A stretch of DNA of 64,000 bases, from the NCBI GenBank assembly GCA_949361645.1, contig OX442423.1:1415183-1479182 (forward strand), written 5' to 3'. Made by a program: the position numbers and the translations under genes. This DNA is from Spongilla lacustris. Taxonomy: Eukaryota > Porifera > Demospongiae > Spongillida > Spongillidae. This document shows, one piece after another, positions 1-11,984 of this stretch (positions are counted from its first letter, which is position 1; the number at the start of each line of letters is the position of its first letter). The notes below the pieces were generated by a model. It did not search any database. It was not told the origin of the DNA and worked only from the letters and a program-made list of their open reading frames with translations.

Positions 1-2090
1 GTGCAGTATGTGTGTACATGTACCTAGCTCTATGTGCAGTATGTGTGTACATGTACCTAGCTCTATGTGCAGTATGTGTGTACATGTACCTAGCTCTATG
101 TGCAGTATGTGTACATGTACCTAGCTCTATGTGCAGTATGTGTGTACATGTACCTAGCTCTATGTGCAGTGTGTGTGTACACGTACCTAGCTCTATGTGC
201 AGTATGTGTGTACACGTACCTAGCTCTATGTGCAGTATGTGTACATGTACCTAGCTCTATGTGCAGTATGTGTGTACATGTATCTAGCTCTATATGCAGT
301 ATGTGTGTACACGTACCTAGCTCTATGTGCAGTATGTGTGTACACGTACCTAGCTCTATGTGCAGTGTGTGTGTACACGTACCTAGCTCTATGTGCAGTA
401 TGTGTGTACATGTACCTAGCTCTATATGCAGTATGTGTGTACATGTACCTAGCTCTATATGCAGTATGTGTGTACATGTACCTAGCTCTATGTGCAGTAT
501 GTGTGTACACGTACCTAGCTCTATGTGCAGTATGTGTGTACATGTACCTAGCTCTATATGCAGTATGTGTGTACACGTACCTAGCTCTATGTGCAGTGTG
601 TGTGTACATGTACCAAGCTCTATGTGCAGTGTGTGTGTACACGTACCTAGCTCTATGTGCAGTATGTGTGTACACGTACCTAGCTCTATGTGCAGTATGT
701 GTGTACACGTATCTAGCTCTATGTGCAGTATGTGTGTACACGTACCTAGCTCTATGTGCAGTATGTGTACATGTACCTAGCTCTATGTGCAGTATGTGTA
801 TACATGTACCTAGCTCTATGTGCAGTATGTGTGTACATGTACCTAGCTCTATGTGCAGTATGTGTGTACACATACCTAGCTCTATGTGCAGTATGTGTGT
901 ACACGTACCTAGCTCTATGTGCAGTATGTGTGTACATGTACCTAGCTCTATGTGCAGTATGTGTGTACACGTACCTAGCTCTATGTGCAGTATGTGTGTA
1001 CACGTACCTAGCTCTATGTGCAGTATGTGTGTACACGTACCTAGCTCTATGTGCAGTATGTGTGTACACATGTACCTAGCTCTATGTGCAGTATGTGTGT
1101 ACACATACCTAGCTCTATGTGCAGTATGTGTGTACACGTACCTAGCTCTATGTGCAGTATGTGTGTACATGTACCTAGCTCTATGTGCAGTATGTGTGTA
1201 CACGTACCTAGCTCTATGTGCAGTATGTGTGTACACGTACCTAGCTCTATGTGCAGTATGTGTGTACACGTACCTAGCTCTATGTGCAGTATGTGTGTAC
1301 ACATGTACCTAGCTCTATGTGCAGTATGTGTACATGTACCTAGCTCTATGTGCAGTATGTGTACATGTACCTAGCTCTATGTGCAGTATGTGTGTACATG
1401 TACCTAGCTCTATGTGCAGTATGTGTGTACATGTACCTAGCTCTATGTGCAGTATGTGTGTACACGTACCTAGCTCTATGTGCAGTATGTGTGTACACAT
1501 GTACCTAGCTCTATGTGCAGTATGTGTGTACATGTACCTAGCTCTATGTGCAGTATGTGTACATGTACCTAGCTCTATGTGCTGTATGTGTGTACATGTA
1601 CCTAGCTCTATGTGCAGTATGTGTGTACATGTACCTAGCTCTATGTGCAGTATGTGTGTACATGTACCTAGCTCTATGTGCAGTATGTGTGTACACGTAC
1701 CTAGCTCTATGTGCAGTATGTGTGTACACATGTACCTAGCTCTATGTGCAGTATGTGTGTACACGTACCTAGCTCTATGTGCAGTATGTGTGTACACATG
1801 TACCTAGCTCTATGTGCAGTATGTGTGTACATGTACCTAGCTCTATGTGCAGTATGTGTACATGTACCTAGCTCTATGTGCAGTATGTGTACACGTACCT
1901 AGCTCTATGTGCAGTATGTGTACACGTACCTAGCTCTATGTGCAGTATGTGTGTACATGTACCTAGCTCTATGTGCAGTATGTGTGTACATGTACCTAGC
2001 TCTATGTGCAGTATGTGTACACGTACCTAGCTCTATGTGCAGTATGTGTGTACACGTACCTAGCTCTATGTGCAGTATGTGTACACGTAC
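1..2090. repeat. 33-bp minisatellite in HTT intron, unit carries the exon-15 splice donor
   Basis: About 60 tandem copies of a roughly 33-bp unit (core tacctagctctatgtgcagt followed by atgtgtgtacacg or acatg) run from the window edge to 2090, with a few 31-bp variants. On the minus strand each unit reads ATAGAGCTAG followed by gtacgtg or gtacatg. That is the same junction as the end of HTT exon 15 at 2091. The array therefore begins at, and repeats, a functional 5' splice site. Both strands stay open over long stretches, which creates spurious cysteine-rich ORFs. Confidence 0.95.
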
Positions 2091-3875
2091 CTAGCTCTAT
2101 TTGGCAGCACTCCATTCAGCAGCCTCTGGGCCAGGCTGGGCTCAATGCTCCCCAACACTCGCAGCACTTCGCAGGCAGCCTGGCAGGCCGCCTTGCTGAT
2201 GGTGGGGAGGGGGTGGAGGCAGTAGTGGGAGCACAGGAGGTCCAGGCTGTCCTCTGTGGTCAGCTGGTGCAGTATGGCCACCGAGCAGAGGTCCTCGGTG
2301 GGTGTGGCCTGACCACGGATGAGCGAGGACTTGAAGGTGGAGATGAGAAGTGTGGTGAGCTCTTTGGAGTCAGCTATACGTGCGCTGGTGATGGAAGGGG
2401 GTGTGTGGGAGGTATGTTGGAGGTAATGTATGTGTGCAGGTGTGTGGAGAGGTAGAGGTTTGGTGTGTGTAGAGAGGTACATGTATGTGTGAAGAAGTGT
2501 GTGTATGAGTGAGTTACATCTAGATGAGAGTATTGGCTACCAGAGGGATAAGTAACAGGGTGTGGAGGTATAAATACAAGATGACCGTGCAAGCACCTGA
2601 AAGGGATGCATGATGGTACATGTATGTGCTAGGTGTGTAGGTGTGTATGGGTGTGGCTAACTGTATCAGAGAAAGTACAGAGCAGTGAAGCAATGTAGGG
2701 GCGTGGCCACACGTAGGCGTGGTTATACTGGGGTGTGGCCACACGGGGGCGTGGCTACAACAGCAGGCACAAACCAAACATACAGGAATTTCTGCACGAC
2801 GTCAGCGTGGGCATAGCGATGTAGGAGCGGGGACTGGCAGAGGGCGGTGCAGAGCCTCTGTTCCTGGGCGTGGTTGGCGACGAGGAGGAGGGTGGAATGC
2901 TGGAGGAGGGAGGAGCCCACGCACTGGGGCTCGGGGGCAGTGAGCAGGTCCACAATCCACTGGGCTTCAGGAGGGCCCACGATGAGCCAGGTGCAGATGT
3001 AGTGGAGAGTGAGGAGTGGGTAGGTGCCCGAGAGGTGGAGGAAGGTGGTGTGGAGGGCAGCACACTGGGAGGAAAGGCGGACGAGGTCTGTTCTGAGCTT
3101 GTTGTAAGATTCTGAGAGAGGGTGGTGATGGGGAGGAGGAGAGAGGGTGGTGATGAATTTCAATGAGCAAGGTAGTCAACACAATGGACCCTTTGCATGA
3201 AAGATCGGAAGTACGATAAACGTCACGTCTGGAGTAAAAACCACAGTGGTTGCCTAGTGACATTGTGTCACGTTCGCGGACCTTTGCGTAATAAAATGGC
3301 AACGCTCAGAGTCATTCCTTCCCACTCGGACAGTGATCCTTCGGACAGTGATCCTTCGGCCAATCCAGTTCCTGGTCAAACTATGCTGCCAACAGTAAGC
3401 TTGACAGAGTCTGACATACCCGGAGCCTTTTAAAATTGATGGCTTTAAAAAAGGCTCTGGGTATGTCAGACTCTGTGAAACTTACTGTTGGCAGCAAAAC
3501 TGGATCGGCCGAAGGATCAATGTCTGAGCGGGAAGGAATGACTCCGGGCATTGCCATTTTATTACGCAAAGGTCCGCGAACGTGACACGATGTCTCTGGG
3601 CAACCACTGTGGTTTTTACTCCAGACGTGACATTTATCGTACTTCCGATCTTTCATGCAAAGGGTCCATTCATCTAGTACATGTACATATCCAAACACAC
3701 ACACCACATACCCAAACACACACATGTACACACAGCACATATACACAAACCGCATACACATTCATCCATCTAGTAGTTGTACACACAACACATACCACAC
3801 ACACATACACCATACACACATACACACACATTTCACTAGTCCACACCCCACTCCCTCCACACACCCACACACACA

Positions 3876-3920
<45 letters not shown>

Positions 3921-6900
3921 CAATAACCTACTTTTCAGCAATGCCTGGATGAGCAGCAGCAGGGTTGCCAGCAGTGTGGGCAGCTGGTGGTCATTCAGGG
4001 GGTGCGTATAGGTCATGATGTTCAGGAGAGCGCTGCTCGCCAGGTGGAGGGTTCCAATTAGAAACGTGGCCAGGTCTTGACAGGGGGCGCTGACAGAGGC
4101 GACCGGACTGTCAAAAGTCAGCAGCAGGCAGTGGACAGAAGGCACGGACAGCTTGAGCCTCTCCACAGAGGAGACAAACACCTTCTCCGCGAACCCTGTC
4201 ACCAGAAGGGCCAGGACGGTGCACAGGAGGGCCAGCCAGCGGGACAGCATCTGTAGCGAGGTGAGCGTCTGCTGCTTCATCAGGGCCGCAAAGAGGGTCT
4301 CCAGGTTGATGACGCTGGGGTCCACTGCGGCAAAGAGTTGGTACAGCGAGGTCAGGGCATCGGGGGTATCCAGCACCACCTGCAGCTTCCCTATGTGGGG
4401 GAGGAGGGCCGCGTAGATCTGGGCCGAGGCACTGTTCCAGAGCTGGACCTTGGGCCTGTAGCAGTCAAGCACAAAGGTGAGGAGGGATATCACCTCCCCG
4501 TGCTCCACCAGCCTCAGCAGCATGTTCACCACCACGTCCCTCTGGGTGGCCAGGTCCGTACCCGACTGGGCGGCTGCCGGGCGGATGAACAGGTTGAGGA
4601 CGAGGGGCTGGAGGGCAGGGATGGCGAAGGTGGTGACGCTGTGGCCCGACGCCATCACTGCGTCGCACTTCTGTATGACCATGGGGATGGAGGTGAGCTT
4701 GCTGTTGTCGTAGGCGAGGAGGACCAGGAACTGGAAGAGGTGGGGCACTATCTGCTCCGCCCCCCTCATGGCCCGGCTCTCCATGACGGTGGTCAGCTTG
4801 AGGACAGCCTCCAGGAAGCGACGGTCCAGGTCCAGGAGGGAGTAGCGGACCTTGAGGTGCAGGAGCTGCACCAGGAAGAAGAGGACCCTCTGCTGGAGGA
4901 GGACGGAGGAGGTGTAGGAGAACTGGGCCATGGCGTCCACCACCAGGGGCTCAAAGTAGCCGAGGTAGTCCTTGACTGCCGACTGCAGGTGTGAGGGTGA
5001 ACGTAGCCACACATGTAGGCACAAAGCCACACATCTAGGCACAAAGCCACACATGTAGGCACATAGCCACACATCTAGGCACATAGCCACACATGTAGGC
5101 ACATAGCCACACATGTAGGCACATAACCACACATGTAGGCACATAGCCACACATGTAGGCACAAAGCCACACATGTAGGCACATAGCCACACATGTAGGC
5201 ACATAGCCACACATGCAGGCACATAGCCACACATCTAGGCACAAAGCCACACATGTAGGCACATAGCCACACATGTAGGCACATAGCCACACATGTAGGC
5301 ACATAGCCACACATCTAGGCACATAGCCACACATGTAGGCACATAACCACACATGTAGGCACATAGCCACACATCTAGGCACATAGCCACACATGTAGGC
5401 ACATAGCCACACATCTAGGCACAAAGCCACACATGTAGGCACATAGCCACACATGTAGGCACATAGCCACACATGTAGGCACATAGCCACACATGTAGGC
5501 ACATAGCCACACATGTAGGCACATAGCCACACATGTAGGCACATAGCCACACATCTAGGCACATAGCCACACATGTAGGCACATAGCCACACATGTAGGC
5601 ACATAGCCACACATGTAGGCACATAGCCACACATGTAGGCACATAACCACACATGTAGGCACATAGCCACACATGTAGGCACAAAGCCACACATGTAGGC
5701 ACATAGCCACACATGTAGGCACATAGCCACACATCTAGGCACATAACCACACATGTAGGCACATAACCACACATGTAGGCACATAGCCACACATCTAGGC
5801 ACATAGCCACACATGTAGGCACATAACCACACATGTAGGCACATAGCCACACATGTAGGCACAAAGCCACACATGTAGGCACATAGCCACACATCTAGGC
5901 ACATAGCCACACATGTAGGCACATAACCACACATGTAGGCACATAGCCACACATGTAGGCACATAGCCACACATGTAGGCACATAGCCACACATCTAGGC
6001 ACATAGCCACACATGTAGGCACATAGCCACACATGTAGGCACATAGCCACACATCTAGGCACATAGCCACACATGTAGGCACATAGCCACACATCTAGGC
6101 ACATAGCCACACATGTAGGCACATAACCACACATGTAGGCACATAGCCACACATGTAGGCACATAGCCACACATGTAGGCACATAGCCACACATCTAGGC
6201 ACATAGCCACACATGTAGGCACATAGCCACACATGTAGGCACATAGCCACACATCTAGGCACATAGCCACACATGTAGGCACATAGCCACACATGTAGGC
6301 ACATAACCACACATGTAGGCACATAGCCACACATGTAGGCACAAAGCCACACATGTAGGCACATAGCCACACATGTAGGCACATAGCCACACATGTAGGC
6401 ACATAACCACACATGTAGGCACATAGCCACACATGTAGGCACAAAGCCACACATGTAGGCACATAGCCACACATGTAGGCACATAGCCACACATGTAGGC
6501 ACATAGCCACACATGTAGGCACATAGCCACACATGTAGGCACAAAGCCACACATCTAGGCACATAGCCACACATGTAGGCACAAAGCCACACATCTAGGC
6601 ACATAGCCACACATCTAGGCACATAGCCACACATCTAGGCACATAGCCACACATGTAGGCACATAGCCACACATGTAGGCACATAACCACACATGTAGGC
6701 ACATAGCCACACATCTAGGCACATAGCCATACATCTAGGCACATAGCCACACATCTAGGCACATAACCACACATGTAGGCACATAGCCACTGCTAGCAAA
6801 GAGAATACTTACCACAGGGTTAAGAGGTTTGGTTGCCGTAGCTGCACCCACACTGCAGTAACAGAAACAGGTACACGTACAGCTAGATCTAAGTGTGCAC

Positions 6901-9900
6901 ACTTCATACACATCTGCACACATGCAAGATGGTTATGTGGTTTATCACATGTGCAGTGATCACATATGTACATATACATACATACATACATACATACATA
7001 CATACATACATACATACATACATACATACATACATACATACACACCCACTCACACCCACACACACACACTCACAACATTTGGCTTACCTCCTCACGTGCT
7101 CAGACTCTTGCTGAGGGGACAGCTGGTAGGAGTGTAGCCATGATGTCATCAGGAGGCGCTGAGGCCCACTCACAGCACAGTCAAAGATGGAGGTGGTGTC
7201 CGCTTGGGGGGAGGTTGTAGAGGTGTATGGTGTGTATGGGAGGGAGGTGATGTACGGGGAGAACAGGGGGGTGTGCTGGGCAGCTGTGTTCATTCCAAAT
7301 AGAGCATTGAGCAGCTGTTGACAGAGACAGAAGTGTGCTTAGAGGGGAGAAGAGGGGCAGTGGCGGAGCTAGGGGGGGGGCTGGAGGGGGCTTGGCCCCC
7401 CTGTGATTTAAGCTTGTACAGTGAAGTCTGCAGTTGGCCCCCCCTGTGATTTAAGCATGTACAGTGACGTCTGCAGTTGGCCCCCCCTGGCCCCCATCCC
7501 CACCTCCCACTGGTTAAATCGGCCGACAACGGACAGCCCCCCCCACTGGTGCCCCCCTACAATAAAATCCTGGCTCCGCCAGTGGAGAGGGGAGGGGAGG
7601 GGGAATCATACCTGTTGAACACACAGAAGTGAACCGGAGGGATCAACACGGACGCTCACTCCCAACAGACCCAGTAGCTCCTCCACATGTCTTCCCACGT
7701 CCGAGGCCAGGGCAAACTCCAACACACCAGCGAGGGTGGTGTGGACGGCCAGGAGCAGCTGGGAGAACCTGTCCTCCCCCACCAGCTGGAGGCTCACTTG
7801 GTAGTTTGTGTAAGCTGACTTGCACGCCTCGTAGATGTTGTGGTAACTGGACTGCTGGCTGAAGGTCCCCAGGCCATCCTTGGAAAGGGGGGCTCTGGTG
7901 GGCGTGTCACCAAGTGAGATCCCACCTCTGATCTTCTGGGTCACATTGTCCATTGTTTTGCTACGTAGTACCCTCTAGAAGGAATAGGTGATGAGGTGGG
8001 TGTGGTAAGGGTGAGGGTGATGAGGTGGGTGTGGCAAGGGTGAGGGTGATGAGGTGGGTGTGGTAAGGGTGAGGGTGATGAGATGGATATGGTAAGGGTG
8101 AGGGTGATGAGGTGGGTATGGTAAGGGTGAGGGTGATGAGATGGGTGCAGTAAGGGAGGTGGGTGAGGATGGTAAGGGTTATGATGAAGACCAGGTGAGA
8201 ATGACAAGGGTGAGGATGAAGATCAGGTGAGGATGAAAATCAGGTGTCGGCAGCAAGTGTGTAGGGGAGGACATGTGGTAAGTTTGACCCTCACCTTGGG
8301 AGCATGTACATCAGGGTCCTTCCCTTCCATGATGTGAACAAACACAGTCAGCAGCTTGGCACAGTGGGTCAGGAGACAGGATGCGTGGGCGGCAAGCACG
8401 GGGGAACCAAGGGCACTCCATGTCCCGCCCCCATGGGCACCCCGCTCCAAGCTGGACAGAGCACAAGCCAAGAAGAGGTCGCTGCCCAGGTTGAGGAGCT
8501 GAGAGGAAGGGCAGATGCACCATCATATGGCAAAATTAAATATGGTCAATTAACAAATATATCCCTTTAAAAGAGCACACAAGTTATTAAATCTCCCCCC
8601 AATGTTTCCCCTGATGTAGATCATTACATATGAGTACCCCCCCCCCCCCCCCCCAGCCCCCCGGGAAAACACTGTACAGTACACTAATACATGTATTGTG
8701 CCAAGGGTCTTCGAACATTCCCACATCCTGCCTAATTGATATTTTTAAGCCCCAATGCGTACACATTGGATAAAAAACATCTATTGTCATTATTTGAACA
8801 ATAATATCACAAGTGGACTCAAACTGCTCACCTCAATGTGACCTTGGATGGACCAGCTAAGCTTGGACCCTGTGAGCAGAGACAGCGAGAGCTGTAGGGC
8901 GGTGCAGGGGGTAGGCAGGGCGTCACACCCCCAAGCCGAGGGGAGGGTGGCGGGAGGGTAGTGCACCACCAAGGCATGGAGTGCCTCCAGACACCCCTTC
9001 TGGAGCGTCTGGTCGAGAGAGCAGCTGAGATGGTGCAGGAGGTAATCCAGCACCTCGTCCAGACACAGAGGATGCTCAGGCCTGTGCTTGGACTTAGTGT
9101 CCTGTATGCCGGCCATGGTGAGCTGTGCAGTGGAGGAGAGGAGGTGGGAGAAGGCCCGGGCCGCCTCCCTCTGGGCGTGGGCCAGCACCCACCGGGGGGT
9201 GAGCTTGAGTCTGGGGACCAGGCTCACCAGGGCCTCGCACGCCGCCCCCCTCACGCGGTGGTCTGTGTCGGAGAGCAAGGGGAGGACGATCCCGTGGAGC
9301 ACGATGTGGGGGAGGGTGGGGTCGGCGGCAGCCAAGGAGGTGTACTCGACGGGGGAGAGCGTCTGGAGCAGCTCCACCTTGGTGAGCCAGTAAGGGCTGG
9401 AGCTCAGGGGGAGGACAGAGCGCAGGAGGGCGATGGCCCTCTTAGGAGACGAGGACGAGGTCATGACGGGGAGACACACCTGGAGGGCCTCGCACAGCGC
9501 CTTCAGCACCACAGGGGTGTCGTCCCTCGCCGTGCCTTGGATCAGGTCGCAGGCCTCATCGATCAAAGGTCGGCACTGGGATGCCTCCCCCCTCGCGGCC
9601 CTTAGCTCCGAGGACACGAGGGAGGCCATCAGCTTCACCAGGTTGCCCCTGAGCTTGGGGTCACTGGCAGTCACGAACGGACGCACGCAGGAGAGGTCGG
9701 TGATGGTGGCCGGGCGGATGGTCACTGCAGCGGTGAGGGCGGCGAGCCCCAGGGACTGCACACTCACCTTGGCATTGGCAAGGACCTGCTTCTGGATGAA
9801 GGCGCAGAGGTTGTCAATAGGGATGGGGGGACCCTCAGCGACAAGGCAGGCGTGCTCTGGCAAGCAGCTGAGAGGGATGGGCGGCACCACCTCCATCACA

Positions 9901-10494
9901 CGTTTGGCAATGCCAGGCCCCCTCACGCCAGATGACAGCATTTCCTCCGAGCTTTCAGCACTGCTGACCTTAGCATCGTCATCACCATCACCTCCTTTAC
10001 TATCACCATCACCTGTGTGATCATCCACAAAGTATGACTCCTCCCCAGACTGTTCCCCGCCAAGGGATTTGTAGTCCTCCTTCCAGAAGTTGTGGGGGGC
10101 GGAGCCTGTTGTCAGGGGAGAGGCCATCCAGTAGGCCAGCTCCAGGGGGGCGTTGCCTATGATCTGCACCAGAGCCTCCAAGGTGGGGACCAGGAGGGAC
10201 ACCTCTCTGTGTGCCAGACAGGCCATCAGATAACAGTATACCTGTGAGGGTAGAGATGATAGGTGTAAGGTGTGTGTGTGGTGTGTGTGCGTGTGTGCAT
10301 GTGGTAAGGTTGACGTGTGTGTGCATGTGGTAAGGTGTGACGTGTGTGCCCATGTGTCAGGTGTGTCCACCAACCTTCTTCAACAGGTTATCAGATGGGT
10401 GGGTGGAGCCAACTTGGGCCAGTATCTGCTGCAGGCACAACAGTACGCCGTGGACCTGGCTATCTAGGGCACCCCTCATGCATCCCATCTCTAC

Positions 10495-10525
<31 letters not shown>

Positions 10526-11898
10526 AAAATGCCTCAAAGATGAGGAGGTACACGCAACACAAATGATCACACGCACGCTCTCCTGTTACCTAGCAGCCTC
10601 TTGATCATCCAGCTGGTCAGTGCTGAGGGCTGTGTGTTATTGGCACATATGTGGACCACTGCGGCTGCCACCATCCGCTGGTACACTATCAGCCCCCCGG
10701 GGAGCTTTTCCAGCAGCTTGTCTATGAACAGCTACAGGGACGTGACACCATTTGTTAGCTCCAAACACTGCCAGAGAGCATCATCACCGAGGCAACAAAA
10801 TCTATACCATTAGCAAAGCAGGCAGGTAGTAGCTCCCTCCCCCCATCTCCATAAAATGCACTAGACAATATGGTCAGTTCCTTTTGCAATTAATTTCCTT
10901 TTCCACACACTCCATCCACCCACCCCTCCCAACATCCACCCCATCCAACCTCCTCCCCTCCCACCCAACCTCCTCCCCTCCCCACCCAACCTCCTCCCCT
11001 CCCCACCCAACCTCCTCCCCTCCCCACCCAACCTCCTCCCCTCCCCACCCAACCTCCTCCCCTCCCCACCCATCCTCCTTTCCTTCCCACTTCTTTTCCC
11101 TTCTGTACCGCACCTGAAGGCGATTATATGCAATAAAGGGAGCCATTCCTGGAAGCATGCGCCCAAACACATCCTGCAGTGAGTCAATCACAGCCTCGTC
11201 GTCCCGGGCAACCAGCCGCTCAAATACAGGCAACAAGTTCTGGGAGTAAGTGATGACCTTAGAAGCTCGGGTGAGGGGGAAGAGGGACGCAAAGCAGTCC
11301 AGGGCAGTGCAAAGAGACCTGCTGGAGCCATTCTGGACGAACAGGGTGACGAGTAAGAAGGATGGGCACCAACTAGAGTTACCTTCTTGAGCTCGTGAAA
11401 AAGGTCCTGCTGCAACCTGCTCAACTGGGTGGCCATGAGGCCCTGGACACAGAAAAAAAAAAAAAAAAAAACGTTAGCCGGCCTCATAGTCATACACGAC
11501 TACGCACCTTGATGAGCCTGCGAAGGTTCTCCGTTGCGGACAGCCTTATGTCGCTCTCTGGACTGGAGCACGCGTGAACCATAAGTTCCACGGCGCTCGA
11601 AATTATTGTGCTGTGGCTAGGTATGTGGAACCAAATAAGTCAGAGCTAGACCCATGCTAGCTAGCTAGCGCCCGCCCGCAGGCCTACCGCAGGGTGATGC
11701 TGCAGGCACTATCAGCGAGCTCCACAAGAGTCGCGCAGACCTCTGCATTGGTGAGCTGTTTGCCGCTGTTGAAAGGCCGCTCAAACAAGACTCTGGAGCA
11801 GTTCAAACTAACCTTTGGGCACCTGAGGCATCAAAAAAATATCGTTTTAGCGTTTCCAGGCTCCCAGACCCAGCGGCGGCGTCCTTTCCAGGTTCCAT
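2091..11898 (-). CDS. HTT: Huntingtin orthologue, N-terminal 15 exons (partial, continues beyond left edge)
   Basis: Large HEAT-repeat scaffold protein. Exons (minus): 11813-11898, 11688-11765, 11508-11616, 11383-11442, 11114-11332, 10590-10731, 10375-10490, 8832-10241, 8295-8498, 7612-7974, 7088-7314, 6813-6852, 3932-4982, 2784-3111 and 2091-2384. All junctions are GT-AG and phase is kept throughout, giving about 1575 codons. Recognisable blocks: exon 10 (STYKVTLDL-like segment, here AYTNYQVSLQL, then GRHVEELLGLL and CVQQ) and exon 13 (YFEPLVVDAM, VMASGHSVTTFAIPALQP, VVVNMLLRLVEHGEV) follow vertebrate huntingtin in order. Exon 13 alone spans 1051 bp and exon 8 1410 bp. The first exon starts MEPGKDAAAG and contains LETLKRYFFDAS, comparable to the vertebrate N17 helix. 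There is no polyglutamine or polyproline. The first intron is only 47 bp, while later ones are swollen by minisatellites, a foldback element and a MITE. The C-terminal part lies outside the window. Confidence 0.9.
2680..2765. repeat. Short GC-rich tandem repeat (gcgtggccacac-like) beside HTT exon 14
   Basis: A few copies of a gggcgtgg-ccacac motif lie in the intron immediately downstream (minus sense) of HTT exon 14. The intron otherwise holds GTGT-rich sequence without coding signal. Confidence 0.6.
3183..3670. mobile_element. Foldback (inverted-repeat) element in HTT intron 13
   Basis: Two arms of roughly 235 bp are near-perfect reverse complements that meet around 3432. The left end begins aatggaccctttgcatgaaa and the right end closes tttcatgcaaagggtccatt. 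Internal landmarks mirror each other: gatcggaagtacgataaacg against cgtacttccgatc, and ccaacagtaagctt against a(a)cttactgttgg. A small duplication (ggacagtgatccttc twice) is present only in the left arm. It has no coding capacity. The structure fits a foldback MITE; the family is not identified. Confidence 0.9.
3680..3920. repeat. CA-rich microsatellite in HTT intron 13
   Basis: Imperfect (CA)n with tacacac interruptions, ending in a pure (CA)n of about 30 bp that touches the splice donor of HTT exon 13 at 3931. Confidence 0.9.
4990..6790. repeat. 20-bp minisatellite filling HTT intron 12
   Basis: About 89 head-to-tail copies of acatgtaggcacatagccac, with only a few single-base variants (acatctaggc, acataacc, acaaagcc). 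The array spans almost the entire intron between HTT exon 12 (6813-6852) and exon 13 (3932-4982). The period is strictly 20 bp, so all frames cycle and give false ORFs rich in MCGYVPTCVAMCL. Confidence 0.97.
6963..7060. repeat. (CATA)n microsatellite in HTT intron 11
   Basis: About 18 perfect CATA units followed by a short CA-rich tail, 30 bp from the donor of HTT exon 11. Confidence 0.95.
7358..7584. mobile_element. hAT-like MITE with CAGTGGCGGA terminal inverted repeats
   Basis: A 227-bp element in HTT intron 10. The left end is CAGTGGCGGAGCTAGGGG; the right end is CCTGGCTCCGCCAGTG, its near reverse complement. The flanking 8-mers are aagagggg and gagagggg, an imperfect 8-bp target-site duplication as expected for hAT. 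The interior holds two copies of a ccccctgtgatttaagc motif. It is non-coding. Confidence 0.75.
7976..8260. repeat. G-rich minisatellite in HTT intron 9
   Basis: Imperfect units of about 26-29 bp built on gtgatgaggtgggtgtggta and agggtgag, directly beside the acceptor of HTT exon 10. Confidence 0.9.
10496..10528. repeat. (GAAA)n microsatellite
   Basis: About eight AAAG/GAAA units in HTT intron 6, next to the acceptor of exon 7 (10490). Confidence 0.9.
10920..11105. repeat. 18-bp C-rich minisatellite in HTT intron 5
   Basis: About eight copies of cctcccctccccacccaa close to the donor of HTT exon 5 at 11113. On the transcribed strand the array is G-rich and contains repeated aggttggg. Confidence 0.9.
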
Positions 11899-11984
11899 CG
11901 CCAACAAAAACACTTGGCGAACGACTAATTAGAACAGTAAGCGCTGGTATTATGAAACCCCGCCCCGATTATTTTTCAAATCTT
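11899..11984 (-). promoter_or_regulatory. 86-bp gap between CFAP410 stop and HTT ATG
   Basis: All CFAP410 3' UTR and HTT 5' UTR/promoter sequence must fit here or overlap the neighbouring gene. There is no canonical AATAAA and no obvious TATA box. It is listed by position only. Confidence 0.4.

Noticed and set aside
226..1802. Long Cys-rich repeat ORFs (MYLALCAVCVY, THTAHRARYV)
   Set aside because: Both strands and several frames are open because of the 33-bp repeat; the sequence is intronic to HTT.
5035..6634. 319-residue ORF of MCGYVPTCVAMCLHVWLCA repeats
   Set aside because: 20-bp minisatellite inside HTT intron 12, no coding exon there.
9088..10020. Plus-strand ORFs of 101-214 residues opposite HTT exon 8
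   Set aside because: Shadow frames of the GC-rich coding exon; no conserved content.
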